This document shows positions 44,001 through 52,328 of a DNA stretch of 59,818 nt, piece after piece. The DNA is from Caryophanales bacterium UBA5026 (lineage in GTDB: Bacteria > Bacillota_I > Bacilli_A > RF39 > UBA660), in contig DICM01000039.1 in NCBI GenBank assembly GCA_002416285.1, positions 1 through 59,818 on the forward strand, given 5' to 3'. How positions within the stretch are numbered: the stretch's first letter is position 1; each line of letters begins with the position of its first letter. The notes beneath the pieces were generated by a model. It searched no databases and was not told the DNA's origin. It was given only the letters and a program-made list of their open reading frames with translations. The translations under genes and the position numbers were made by a program.

Positions 44001-44128
44001 ATGTAGTTGATGAGGCATATCTCGAGCAATTAAATGGCTATTATCAATATTTAAAAACAAAAACGACAAAAAATATAGATCTCTATCTCTATTCTATTCT
44101 TGATGAACAACTCGTAAAGGTAAGGTGA
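41051..44128 (+). CDS. addA: ATP-dependent helicase/nuclease subunit A
   Basis: 1025 aa from the ATG at 41051 (GGGGGTGAGG ribosome site inside addB). Walker A AGAGSGKT is at 24-31, then FTKAAAAEMKER, IMIDEYQDTND, MVGDIKQSIYRFRNA, IMTIHKSKGLEYP and RLFYVALTRSKEK, all typical of UvrD-type AddA. The nuclease motif is at the C-terminus: HGIIDLLLEYEDHFALVDYK. Together with AddB it processes DNA breaks. Slightly shorter than the B. subtilis protein. Confidence 0.95.
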   Translation: MANKWTDEQLEAIQSEGTSIIVSAGAGSGKTAVLTERVLRKLKEGTSVSELLILTFTKAAAAEMKERIRSAIRKEPSLKEELEKIDSAYITTFDSFALSVVKRYHYLLNISPNVSIMESSMVELKKKEIVDAIFDSYYEMEYEPFLKVIRDFCLKDDTEIKNSIFSIASKLELLSNKKEYLENYLDSYYKDENIDKIIRQYMELLFEKREILIELLDSIEDNVSSEYRNQITTSLKTLLEATTYEELKIDVKLPNLPRGTEEGGKKAKEVFTSALKEFQALLTYSSVEEIKNDIFSTRYIAQIFVLALQRYFEDLEQFKKNYDQYEFQDIAIYAIHLVQNYPEVAQELKSSFKEIMIDEYQDTNDLQETFISCISNHNVYMVGDIKQSIYRFRNANPYIFKGKYDRYRDGIDGQKIDLNKNFRSRREVLDDVNLIFNAIMDDILGGADYPNGHQMIHGNQTYDNEGKTNQNYHMEILEYPNLKGNPYTTTEVEAFLIANDIKKRVLNKEMIFDKDSKMLRAITYSDFVILMDRATNFDLYKKIFEYKGIPLAIFKDETIHSGYDMDILRNLLTMIVKIKKEEYDTEYQYCFVSVARSYLFRYEDEAIFNWIVMRKTYETELYKLAKDIADQLDDLDNHRLLTIVLKQFQFYEKIITVGDVEKSMIRFDYLYGIADSLTSSGYDIYDFIHYFVQLKEEEQDIRYSLNTDLGDSVKIMTIHKSKGLEYPICYFSGLKSTFNMSDLKERFLFDPNYGMILPILKDGIGTTVVKDLLKNSSLKEEISEKIRLFYVALTRSKEKIILLLPETDHNSNLDYNTRLHYRSFADMLYSVYPIIENYIEKIDLDKLQLTKEYRGTTKINQIVREKVDPYQVKEVNLEIELSDAHSFSKEVLSFISREEEENMKFGRRFHQLLEQIDFQTPNYEFMSEVEKKKIKAFLSTELFSSTPTASYKEYEFYCDELHGIIDLLLEYEDHFALVDYKLKNVVDEAYLEQLNGYYQYLKTKTTKNIDLYLYSILDEQLVKVR

Positions 44129-44135
44129 AATTCTT

Positions 44136-44651
44136 TTGAAGAATAAAATTAATTTTGATTTATTGGAAAAGCATTTATTAGTATCTTCTGAGTTAGACCT
44201 TTATTTAGATTTGGTGTCTATCGTAAAAGCAAATATGGAACATCCTGAATGGTTAGGAGACTTTTCAAAAGCAGATTATGAGACCATGTTGAATCATAAT
44301 TGCCATATACTTATTTATACATATCATGAGGAATTTATTGGAGCAGGTATGTTAATTCCTGCTAGAGAAAAGGATTTGGAAAAGTTTGGACTTTCGCATC
44401 TTTCTATAAACGAGGTTGTCGATTATGGCCCACAAATGGTTCATCCTAACTATACTGGTAATGGATTACAACGTGAAATAAATAGAGATTTAGATGAGTT
44501 AGCACGCCAGGAACATTATGAATATGCAGTATCAACTGTTCATCCCGATAATCTTCTCTCCATTCAAAATTTATTAAAAAGTGATTTTACTAAGATTGGT
44601 AAATTGGATTTGAAGAGAGGACCTAGAAATATCTATTCTAAAACTTTGTAA
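44136..44651 (+). CDS. GNAT-like acetyltransferase
   Basis: 171 aa from a TTG start 7 bases after addA, with AAGGTGA at the end of addA. The central GNAT pattern is VDYGPQMVHPNYTGNGLQREINRDLDEL, here broken as VDYGPQMVHPNYTGNGLQ (about 91-108) and REINRDLDEL, with GNGLQ as the acyl-CoA loop. The VSTVHPDNLLSIQNLLKSDF part is also family-like. Substrate unknown. It probably rides on the addBA operon. Confidence 0.72.
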   Translation: MKNKINFDLLEKHLLVSSELDLYLDLVSIVKANMEHPEWLGDFSKADYETMLNHNCHILIYTYHEEFIGAGMLIPAREKDLEKFGLSHLSINEVVDYGPQMVHPNYTGNGLQREINRDLDELARQEHYEYAVSTVHPDNLLSIQNLLKSDFTKIGKLDLKRGPRNIYSKTL

Positions 44652-44756
44652 ACTATCTATAATCTCGTGAATTATAGGATTATTATTAATATTCTTCCTA
44701 GTTGGCATTCAGTATAAACATTTTCGACAAAATTCTAGTAAAAACTCTTAATTGCC

Positions 44757-44785
44757 TTGAACAAAAGTAAACTATATGCTAAAAT
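44757..44785 (+). promoter_or_regulatory. Promoter of the prepilin-lectin gene
   Basis: TTGAAC (44757-44762), a 17-base spacer and TAAAAT (44780-44785). Start near 44792, giving a ~155-base leader. Confidence 0.7.
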
Positions 44786-44799
44786 GAAAGAGAATAGTA

Positions 44800-44917
44800 A
44801 AACTAGGAAGAAGAATAGCCATGGTTTATGAACTAAAATTTTTGGTAGAAATGAATCTACCAAATAAACATAGTATTCATGTTAAAGGAACTTGATTTAA
44901 AGATGAAGTTCTTTTTT
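44800..44917 (+). promoter_or_regulatory. Structured leader with terminator (candidate riboswitch or attenuator)
   Basis: A perfect 9-bp hairpin, TTTGGTAGA (44841-44849) with TCTACCAAA (44856-44864), sits within an outer helix (ATGAA with CTA at about 44827-44835, TAG with TTCAT at about 44871-44880). A terminator follows: GAACTT (44888-44893), AAGTTC (44906-44911) and six T residues, 28 bases before the prepilin start. The layout resembles a riboswitch with an expression platform, but it matches no class I know. Confidence 0.5.
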
Positions 44918-44945
44918 GTGTTGTGAAATAGGAGGAATAAATAAA

Positions 44946-46592
44946 ATGAAAAAAGGATTTACGTTAATTGAGTTGTTAGCTGTAATTATCATTTTAGCAC
45001 TCATTGCACTTATTGCAACGCCAATGATTTTGGGAGTGATTGATAGTGCCAAAAAAGGTTCAGTGGAAAATAGTGCCTATGGATATATTGATGCCATTGA
45101 ACACTATGATTTACTAAATATAATTAATCAGAAAGATTCAACTTTAAAAAAGGATGGAACCTATGATTTAACTGCATTTAAAGATGTTTCTTTTAAAGGA
45201 AAAGCTCCACTTGCTGCTTGTGTAATTATTAAAAATGGAAATGTAGAAAGCGGGTCTTTTCAATTTGAACATTATATAGTGGACTATCAAAATGGAAAAG
45301 CTAAGATCAATAGTGAAAAGACAGAAGTGAAATGTGAATCAGTCGTTGAAAAAGTTGCATTTGATGAGTTAAAAGGTGTCAATATTCCACAGTTAAGTGA
45401 AGGAATGACGCCAATTAAATGGGATAGCGATAATAATGAGGTAGAAACAACAGTGGATGATCCAGAATGGTATGATTATACCAATAAAAAGTGGGCTAAT
45501 GTAAAAACGAAAGATGGATCCTACTTTGTTTGGATACCGAGATATGCCTACAAGATTACTAGCGGATATCATACAACAACCTCAACTGGAGCAATTGATG
45601 TAAAGTTTTTAAAGGGAACATCGAATGAAACTCCTGATGGCACAAAGATTGAAACGAGTGGATATATAGCAGGAGTAAAAGATACAAGTATGCATTATTT
45701 TACTCATCCTTCTTTTAAAGAAGATGGAGAACTTGGTTACTGGGTAGCAAAATACGAAGCAAGTATTGCTAATCAAAATGATTCATGCAATACATCTCCA
45801 AGTGTTGCGAACTGTAATAAGGACAACTTAATGGCTAGCTTTGTACCAAATGTAAGTTCATGGCGATTTGTCATGATAGGAAATGCCTATAATGTTTCTT
45901 TTAATATGAAAGATAATGTCTCATATGGTTGGAATGGGAATGAGGTAGATACTCACTTAATAACCAATTTAGAGTGGGGAGCTATCGCGTATTTAACGTA
46001 TTCAAACTATGGAAGAAATACTGAGGTATGGGTAAATGCAAGTAAGGATTCAATAACGGGTTGTGGTGGACAATCTGTAAGTGGTGCTCCTTTTAACGGT
46101 TGTCCATATCCGTACAATACGACAAATGGGCAACAAGCTAGCACTACAGGAAATTTATATGGTGTTTATGATATGAGTGGAGGATCTTGGGAGTTTACAA
46201 GTGCGTATATAGACAATGATAATAGCAGTCTCCCTACATTTGGTAGTAGCATAATAAATGCGAGTGATAAATATAAAAACGTTTATTTAAAGGGTAGTGT
46301 TGACGAGCAATCACCAAATTATGAAATTAATAAAAATTATTATGGTGATGCGATTTATGAAACTAGCTCATCAGTAGAAGAGCCAAACACAAATTCATGG
46401 AATAATGATTATTCTCTTATGCCTAATACTGTAGGACCATGGTTTATTCGAGGAGGAATCAATACGAATAGAGGTTTTGCTGGGTTATTTTACTTTTATG
46501 GAGGAACAACTGGTGGACCAACTAGTAATGGGACGTTCCGAGCAGTTGTAAACGTTATTAATAATCAGAATATATTCTATAGGTATAGATAA
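44946..46592 (+). CDS. Type IV prepilin-like protein fused to an FGE/C-type-lectin-like domain
   Basis: 548 aa from the ATG at 44946 (AGGAGG site). The class III signal is textbook: MKKGFTLIELLAVIIILALI, cleavage after Gly4 and Glu at mature +5. A pilin-like stalk to about 140 is followed by DGSYFVWIPRYAYKI (about 190-204) and, from about 265, a domain like formylglycine-generating-enzyme/C-type lectin folds: GYWVAKYEAS, NLEWGAIAYLTYSNYG, STTGNLYGVYDMSGGSWEF and, at the end, RGG, AGLFYFYGG and FRAVV. Extracellular, probably a surface adhesin or pilus tip. No other pilus gene lies in the window. Confidence 0.85.
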   Translation: MKKGFTLIELLAVIIILALIALIATPMILGVIDSAKKGSVENSAYGYIDAIEHYDLLNIINQKDSTLKKDGTYDLTAFKDVSFKGKAPLAACVIIKNGNVESGSFQFEHYIVDYQNGKAKINSEKTEVKCESVVEKVAFDELKGVNIPQLSEGMTPIKWDSDNNEVETTVDDPEWYDYTNKKWANVKTKDGSYFVWIPRYAYKITSGYHTTTSTGAIDVKFLKGTSNETPDGTKIETSGYIAGVKDTSMHYFTHPSFKEDGELGYWVAKYEASIANQNDSCNTSPSVANCNKDNLMASFVPNVSSWRFVMIGNAYNVSFNMKDNVSYGWNGNEVDTHLITNLEWGAIAYLTYSNYGRNTEVWVNASKDSITGCGGQSVSGAPFNGCPYPYNTTNGQQASTTGNLYGVYDMSGGSWEFTSAYIDNDNSSLPTFGSSIINASDKYKNVYLKGSVDEQSPNYEINKNYYGDAIYETSSSVEEPNTNSWNNDYSLMPNTVGPWFIRGGINTNRGFAGLFYFYGGTTGGPTSNGTFRAVVNVINNQNIFYRYR

Positions 46593-46597
46593 TGAAA

Positions 46598-46629
46598 AAA
46601 ACGTTCAGATTAAACTGAACGCTTTTTTA
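46598..46629 (+). terminator. Terminator of the prepilin-lectin gene
   Basis: ACGTTCAG (46601-46608) with CTGAACGC (46615-46622), a 6-base loop, then TTTTTT. Confidence 0.85.
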
Positions 46630-46655
46630 TCTAAAGTAATAATAAAAATTTAAGT

Positions 46656-47087
46656 TTATAATACATCCTTTTCAATTACTAATAAGAATCTCTCTAAATT
46701 ATGTAAAGTAATATCATCGATGAAATGCTCAATTTTTTCTACTTGTTCTAAGCAAAAATCTTTATCATTGATTTTTTTTAATAATCTTTCTAGTAGAGTA
46801 TGCCTCCAAAATAAATAAGAACCAATCTCTATCCCCTTTTCTGCTAAAGAGATAGCACCATATTTTTCAAATGAGAGATAATCGAAATCACAAAGTTTCC
46901 TGCACATTTTACTTACAGAAGAAGGCCTTACATGTAATTTCTCCGCAATATTCTTAATTGATATTTCCACATTATTATTTTTCAAGCGAAAGATCATTTC
47001 TAAATAATCTTCCATCGATTCCGTTAGATGGGAGTCATTTAATAAACGATATCCATTTAAAGTGTGAAATTCATCTCTTGTATCCAT
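46656..47087 (-). CDS. DtxR/MntR-family metal-dependent regulator
   Basis: 143 aa. The winged helix contains VRPSSVSKMCRKL as recognition helix. The six metal ligands of MntR are matched: Asp and Glu in SMEDYLEMIF, His in WRHTLLERL, and Glu, Glu, His in QVEKIEHFI. It lacks the C-terminal SH3 domain, as MntR does. An extra ~20 residues precede the usual start. It is divergent from feoAB, 132 bases apart, so it probably represses feoAB when iron (or manganese) is plentiful. Confidence 0.87.
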   Translation of the reverse strand: MDTRDEFHTLNGYRLLNDSHLTESMEDYLEMIFRLKNNNVEISIKNIAEKLHVRPSSVSKMCRKLCDFDYLSFEKYGAISLAEKGIEIGSYLFWRHTLLERLLKKINDKDFCLEQVEKIEHFIDDITLHNLERFLLVIEKDVL

Positions 47088-47178
47088 AGTTCACCTGTTT
47101 CTACTTTATCCTATGAACTATTTTAAAAAAAATGTGAAAAATTAATCGCCATTTATTCCTTATTTCATATATTGATAT

Positions 47179-47202
47179 TAGAGTTAGTCGTAGGAAACTC
47201 TA
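47179..47202. promoter_or_regulatory. Inverted repeat upstream of feoA, possible MntR-like operator
   Basis: TAGAGTT (47179-47185) and AACTCTA (47196-47202), 10 bases apart, between the divergent regulator and feoA. It ends 17 bases before the feoA start. It could be an operator or an mRNA hairpin. Confidence 0.4.
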
Positions 47203-47219
47203 GATGAGGAAGTGAGAAA

Positions 47220-47456
47220 GTGGAAACATGCACACTAGATGAATTGCCAATTGGCAAAATAGGTCGTGTAAAAGAAATCAATACAGAAGATTCAATGTTA
47301 AGAAGACTTCTAGATATTGGTCTAATTAAAGATAGTCTTGTAAAAAGTGTTTTAAAGAGCCCTTTAGGGGATCCGATCGCTTATGAAATTAAAGGAGCAA
47401 TAATTGCTATTCGTAATGATGATGCGAGAGGGATTCAAATTGAGGTGGTAGAATGA
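47220..47456 (+). CDS. feoA: FeoA ferrous iron transport protein A
   Basis: 78 aa, an SH3-like beta protein: LDELPIGKIGRVKEINTED at the start, MLRRLLDIGLIKDS in the middle and PLGDPIAYEIKGAIIAIR near the end, all standard for FeoA. GTG start after GAGGAAGTGAG. Cytosolic partner of FeoB, with which it overlaps by 4 bases (translational coupling). Confidence 0.95.
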   Translation: METCTLDELPIGKIGRVKEINTEDSMLRRLLDIGLIKDSLVKSVLKSPLGDPIAYEIKGAIIAIRNDDARGIQIEVVE

Positions 47457-49510
47457 ATACAATCGCTTTAGCAGGAAACCCCAATGTTGGCAAAAGTACT
47501 GTATTTAATGCCCTGACTGGGATGAAACAGCATACCGGAAACTGGCCTGGAAAAACAGTTGAAAATGCCGAAGGAATTACGAATTTTAGGAAAAAGGAAT
47601 ATAAAATATATGATTTACCAGGAACTTATTCCTTAATCGCTCATTCAGAAGAGGAAGAGATTGCCAGAGATTTTATCTGTTTTAAGGAATATGATGCTGT
47701 AGTAGTAGTCTGTGATGCGGTATGTTTAGAAAGAAATTTGAATTTAGCATTGCAAGTATTAGAGGTTACCAATAAAGTTGTAATTTGCGTCAATTTAATG
47801 GACGAAGCAATCAAAAAGGGAATAATAATAGATTTAGATCGATTAGAACGATTATTAGAAGTTCCCGTAGTAGGAACGAGTGCACGTTCAAAAAAAGGTT
47901 TAAATGAGTTGATGGATGCGGTTGCTCAAGTTTGCCAATCAAAGAGTGATAAAAATTTTCCTATCGAGTATGGAAAAGATATTGAATCATCCAGAAGACG
48001 GATTGCCAGGGAAATAAATGATCTTCCCAAAAATATAAATAAAGATTGGTTATCCTTAAAATTATTAGATTATGATCAAAGTTTAGTAAAATCATTAAAT
48101 GATAGTATTGATTTTACAATATCAGATTCACTACAAACGATAATTATGGAGGAGAGAATAAAACTAGAAGAAAATGGAATTGATGTTTTAAAGCTGAAAG
48201 AAAAAACAGTTGGAAAAACTGTAAGAATTGCTGAATTTCTAGCAAAACAAGTTGTTCAGTTTACAAATACTGATTACCAGAAGAAAGATCGGAAAATCGA
48301 TAAAATACTAACTAATAAATGGACCGGATTTCCTATTATGATTCTCCTTTTAATGGCAATCTTCTGGATTACCATTGAAGGAGCAAATTATCCTTCTGGA
48401 AAATTATTTGAATTCTTTACATGGTTAGAACAATATATTTCTAATTTTGTAAATTTCTTTTCGCCACCTAGTTGGTTACATGATCTACTGATTGAAGGAG
48501 TATATCGAGTCGTTACTTGGGTTACTGCCGTTATGCTTCCACCGATGGCAATTTTTTTCCCGCTATTCACTTTACTAGAAGACTTAGGTGTTTTACCAAG
48601 GATTGCATTTAATTTAGATCATGGATTTAAAAAATGTAATGCTTGTGGAAAACAATCTTTAACAATGTGTATGGGATTTGGCTGTAATGCAGCCGGAGTT
48701 ACAGGTACGAGAATTATTGATTCACCAAGAGAAAGATTAATTGCCATTTTAACTAATAATTTTGTTCCATGTAATGGTAGATTTCCGACCCTAATAGCGA
48801 TTATTACGATGTTCTTTGCTGGAACTGGAAATGGATTGAGTTCACTTATTAAGGTCTCTATTTTAACAGTCATTATTCTCTTTGGTATTCTTATGACGTT
48901 TATTGTATCAAAGCTTTTATCAAAATATGTTTTAAAAGGAATACCATCATCATTTACTTTAGAACTTCCACCATACCGAAGACCACAGATTGGAAAAGTG
49001 ATTATTCGCTCCATCTTTGACCGAACTTTATTTGTTCTTGGAAGGGCATTAGTAGTTGCAATACCAGCTGGACTATTAATTTGGGTTTTAGCAAATACCT
49101 ATATCGGAGATACTAGTCTTCTTATATCTTTGTCAACCTTCTTTGATCCATTTGCGAAATGGATTGGCTTAGATGGCGCTATTGTAGTCGCATTTTTATT
49201 AGGATTTCCAGCCAATGAAATCGTCATGCCAATCATGCTAATGATCTATCTAAAAACTGGAACATTAATTGATTTTGATAATTTAAATGATTTAAAATTA
49301 TTGCTTCTAGATCAGGGTTGGACGTGGATAACAGCTCTTTCTACTATGATTATTTGCTTATTACATTTCCCTTGTTCGACAACTTGTTTAACTATAAAAA
49401 AGGAAACAGGTAGTTGGAAGTGGACACTTGTTTCAATACTGATTCCAACAGTAATAGGAATTGCTATTTGTGCGATTCTTGCAAATGTTTTACCACTATT
49501 TGGAGTATAA
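47453..49510 (+). CDS. feoB: FeoB ferrous iron transporter
   Basis: 685 aa. The N-terminal G domain shows GNPNVGKST (G1, about 7-15), DLPGTYSL (G3) and NLMDE (G4). The membrane part has the gate motifs LPRIAF with KCNACG, CMGFGCNAAGV and NNFVPCNGRFPTL, then about eight helices. It takes up Fe2+ across the cytoplasmic membrane, using GTP binding for control. Length is typical for Gram-positive FeoB. No FeoC is present. Confidence 0.97.
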   Translation: MNTIALAGNPNVGKSTVFNALTGMKQHTGNWPGKTVENAEGITNFRKKEYKIYDLPGTYSLIAHSEEEEIARDFICFKEYDAVVVVCDAVCLERNLNLALQVLEVTNKVVICVNLMDEAIKKGIIIDLDRLERLLEVPVVGTSARSKKGLNELMDAVAQVCQSKSDKNFPIEYGKDIESSRRRIAREINDLPKNINKDWLSLKLLDYDQSLVKSLNDSIDFTISDSLQTIIMEERIKLEENGIDVLKLKEKTVGKTVRIAEFLAKQVVQFTNTDYQKKDRKIDKILTNKWTGFPIMILLLMAIFWITIEGANYPSGKLFEFFTWLEQYISNFVNFFSPPSWLHDLLIEGVYRVVTWVTAVMLPPMAIFFPLFTLLEDLGVLPRIAFNLDHGFKKCNACGKQSLTMCMGFGCNAAGVTGTRIIDSPRERLIAILTNNFVPCNGRFPTLIAIITMFFAGTGNGLSSLIKVSILTVIILFGILMTFIVSKLLSKYVLKGIPSSFTLELPPYRRPQIGKVIIRSIFDRTLFVLGRALVVAIPAGLLIWVLANTYIGDTSLLISLSTFFDPFAKWIGLDGAIVVAFLLGFPANEIVMPIMLMIYLKTGTLIDFDNLNDLKLLLLDQGWTWITALSTMIICLLHFPCSTTCLTIKKETGSWKWTLVSILIPTVIGIAICAILANVLPLFGV

Positions 49511-49531
49511 AGGCTATATGCCTTTTTTTTG
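49509..49531 (+). terminator. Terminator of feoAB
   Basis: AAAGGC (49509-49514), TATAT loop and GCCTTT (49520-49525), then a run of T residues. It overlaps the feoB stop codon. Confidence 0.85.
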
Positions 49532-49604
49532 AGAAAAATTGTCGAATGATACATGAGCTAATCAGAAATCTCGATTAATATAGTGTTACTATAGGAGGGC
49601 GACT

Positions 49605-52235
49605 ATGAAGCAGAAATACATTGGAATAGGATTAACAGATAAAGAGGTAATAAAAAGTCGTGAGCAAAATGGATCTAATGTGATTACTAGTAAAAAGCAA
49701 GAAGGATTTATTGGACTTTTGATATCTAGTTTTGGTGATCCAATGATTCGAATCCTATTGATTGCACTAGGGATTAAAACAATTTTTTTAATCCAAAATT
49801 TTGATTGGTATGAAACCGTTGGTATTGTAATTGCCATTTTTGTAGCATCTTTCATATCCTCTATCTCTGAATATGGAAGTGAAAAAGCTTTTGCTAAATT
49901 ACAAGAAGAGTCGGCAAAAATCAAATGTCGTGTTAAGCGTAACAATAAGATAGTCGAGATAGCAATCGATGATGTTGTTGTTGGAGATATTGTTTTATTA
50001 GCTGCAGGAGATCGTGTTCCTGCGGATGGAATTATTATTGAAGGGGAGTTAACTGTTGATGAGTCTTCATTAAATGGAGAAACAAAAGAGGCTTACAAGG
50101 AACCGACCAAAGATGGTGTTCTTACCAAAAAAAACCAATTATTTAGAGGAACAGTAGTATATTCAAAAGAGGCTTTAATGCTGGTTAAAGAAGTAGGAGA
50201 CCACACTTTTTACGGTAAACTAGCAAGTGAAATTCAAGAAAAACAGCCTGAGAGCCCCCTGAAATTAAGACTTCGCCAATTAGCTCAAACGATTAGTAAA
50301 ATTGGTTATGTTGGAGCGGTACTGGTTTCACTTTCTTATCTGTTCTCGGTATTTGTAATTCATAACAATTTTGAGTGGACCCGAGTAATAGCCGATCTTA
50401 GTAATTTTCCACTTTTAATTGGTCATGTTTTATATGCTTTAACTTTATCTGTAACAATTATTGTTGTTGCAGTACCAGAGGGACTTCCGATGATGATTAC
50501 ACTCGTATTATCGTCAAATATGAAACGAATGTTAAAAGATCATGTTTTGGTCCGGAAATTAGTTGGAATTGAGACAGCTGGGAGTATTAATATTCTATTT
50601 TCAGATAAGACTGGAACAATTACCAAAGGAAAATTAGAAGTGACCGAATTTTTAAGCGGAAATTTAAAAAGTTATCGAACTGAATCTGAATTGATGTTGT
50701 CTCCAAAGTTTTGTGATAAAGTTCGTTTATCCATTACTATGAATAATGCGAGTACTTATGATGTCGATAAGAAAAAAGTAGTAGGAGGCAATATTACAGA
50801 TCGTTCTTTACTAAACTTTTTAAGAACACGCCCCTCTTTTCCTGTAAAAAAATTAGAGACAGTCCCATTCAATAGTAAGGATAAGTATTCCATTACTACT
50901 GTAGAAACTGATTATCGAATGAAATTGATTAAAGGTGCCCCAGAAAAAATACTTCCTTATTGTACACATTATTACAATGAATTTGGAAAATTATCTTTAT
51001 TTTTAGACAAACGAAAAGTGGAGCAAAAAATAGAAGAAGCAACAAAAAAAGGAATTAGAGTACTCGCTTTTGCTATTAATGAAAATGTCAACTTGGATAA
51101 GACCTTCGATCATCTTGTTTTCGTTGGATTTGTACTCATTAAGGATGAAGTTCGTGAAGAAGCGAAGGTTGGATTATCCCTGGTAGAGCAAGCTCATATC
51201 CAAACAGTTATGATTACTGGTGATAATAAAGAAACTGCTATGGCGATTGGGAAGGAAATAGGTTTATTAAAACGAAAAAACGATATTGTTCTTACAAGTG
51301 AGGAGTTAAACCAAAAATCAGATGAGGAAATAAAACAACTAATTCCTCATCTTCGAATTGTAGCTCGCTCATTGCCTCAGGATAAAAGCAGGCTCGTAAA
51401 ATTATCTCAAGAACTTAATTTAGTTGTAGGAATGACTGGTGATGGGGTAAATGATGCCCCTGCTTTAAAAAAAGCCGATGTTGGCTTTGCAATGGGAAGT
51501 GGAACAGAAGTATCAAAAGAAGCCGCTGATATTGTAATTTTAAACGATAATTTTTTATCTATTTCCAAAGCTATTTTGTTCGGTAGAACGATATTTAAGA
51601 GCATTCGAAAATTTATCATCCTTCAATTAACCATCAACTTGTGCGCCATGAGTTTATCTATTTTAGGTCCTTTTCTTGGAATTGATACCCCAATTACAGT
51701 AATTCAGATGCTTTGGATTAATATGGTTATGGATACTCTTGCTGGACTTGCCTTTGCATATGAACCACCACTCTTGGAGTATATGAAAGAAAAGCCAAAA
51801 GCAAAAAATGAGTCAATTATTAATCGCTATATGCTTCATCAAATTTTCTTAACCGGGTTTTATTCTTCTATTCTTTGTATTATATTTTTAAAACTTCCGA
51901 TCATTAAAATCTGGTTTGACTGTAATGAATCAGAATTCTTAACAGCATTTTTTGGATTATTCATATTTATTGATATTTTTAATAGCTTTAATGCTCGGAC
52001 ACATCGTTTAAATTTATTAGCTAACATTCGTAAAAATAGAGTTTTCCTGGCAATCATAATATTTATTGCAATCGTTCAATTAACTCTTATTTATTATGGT
52101 GGGGAATTGTTCCGAACCTCAGGATTAACTCTAAAGGAATTACAGATAATGATTCTATTTGCTTTTACAGTAATTCCATTTGATTGGTGTAGAAAACTGT
52201 ATTTAAGAAAAAAGGGAATTATCGGTGGAGTGTAA
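49605..52235 (+). CDS. P-type Ca2+-transporting ATPase (PMCA/SERCA-like)
   Basis: 876 aa. The phosphorylated Asp334 lies in LFSDKTGTITKG. PEGLP at 291-295 in the fourth helix, preceded by VVAV, is the calcium-pump signature. TGDGVNDAPALKKADVGFAM and the ATP-binding KGAPE are present. The actuator motif is NGET where TGES is usual. About ten helices; C-terminal cation ATPase domain present. It would export Ca2+ from the cytoplasm. RBS TAGGAGGGCG; monocistronic. Confidence 0.92.
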   Translation: MKQKYIGIGLTDKEVIKSREQNGSNVITSKKQEGFIGLLISSFGDPMIRILLIALGIKTIFLIQNFDWYETVGIVIAIFVASFISSISEYGSEKAFAKLQEESAKIKCRVKRNNKIVEIAIDDVVVGDIVLLAAGDRVPADGIIIEGELTVDESSLNGETKEAYKEPTKDGVLTKKNQLFRGTVVYSKEALMLVKEVGDHTFYGKLASEIQEKQPESPLKLRLRQLAQTISKIGYVGAVLVSLSYLFSVFVIHNNFEWTRVIADLSNFPLLIGHVLYALTLSVTIIVVAVPEGLPMMITLVLSSNMKRMLKDHVLVRKLVGIETAGSINILFSDKTGTITKGKLEVTEFLSGNLKSYRTESELMLSPKFCDKVRLSITMNNASTYDVDKKKVVGGNITDRSLLNFLRTRPSFPVKKLETVPFNSKDKYSITTVETDYRMKLIKGAPEKILPYCTHYYNEFGKLSLFLDKRKVEQKIEEATKKGIRVLAFAINENVNLDKTFDHLVFVGFVLIKDEVREEAKVGLSLVEQAHIQTVMITGDNKETAMAIGKEIGLLKRKNDIVLTSEELNQKSDEEIKQLIPHLRIVARSLPQDKSRLVKLSQELNLVVGMTGDGVNDAPALKKADVGFAMGSGTEVSKEAADIVILNDNFLSISKAILFGRTIFKSIRKFIILQLTINLCAMSLSILGPFLGIDTPITVIQMLWINMVMDTLAGLAFAYEPPLLEYMKEKPKAKNESIINRYMLHQIFLTGFYSSILCIIFLKLPIIKIWFDCNESEFLTAFFGLFIFIDIFNSFNARTHRLNLLANIRKNRVFLAIIIFIAIVQLTLIYYGGELFRTSGLTLKELQIMILFAFTVIPFDWCRKLYLRKKGIIGGV

Positions 52236-52328
52236 ATGTCGAAAAAAAGCGAATTAATTGTTATATTAAATGTCGGTGATAGATTGAAATATATTTAATA
52301 TAGTAATATAATGTAAGTGGGTGGTTTT

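Noticed and set aside
44946..46592. A diversity-generating retroelement in the window
   Set aside because: The target-like domain is present, but no reverse transcriptase, accessory protein or template repeat was found within these 59.8 kb.
49589..49945. 118-codon minus-strand ORF over the start of the P-type ATPase
   Set aside because: Antisense to strongly conserved ATPase sequence, no start signal; a shadow of the real gene. Many other overlapping frames were dropped for the same reason.
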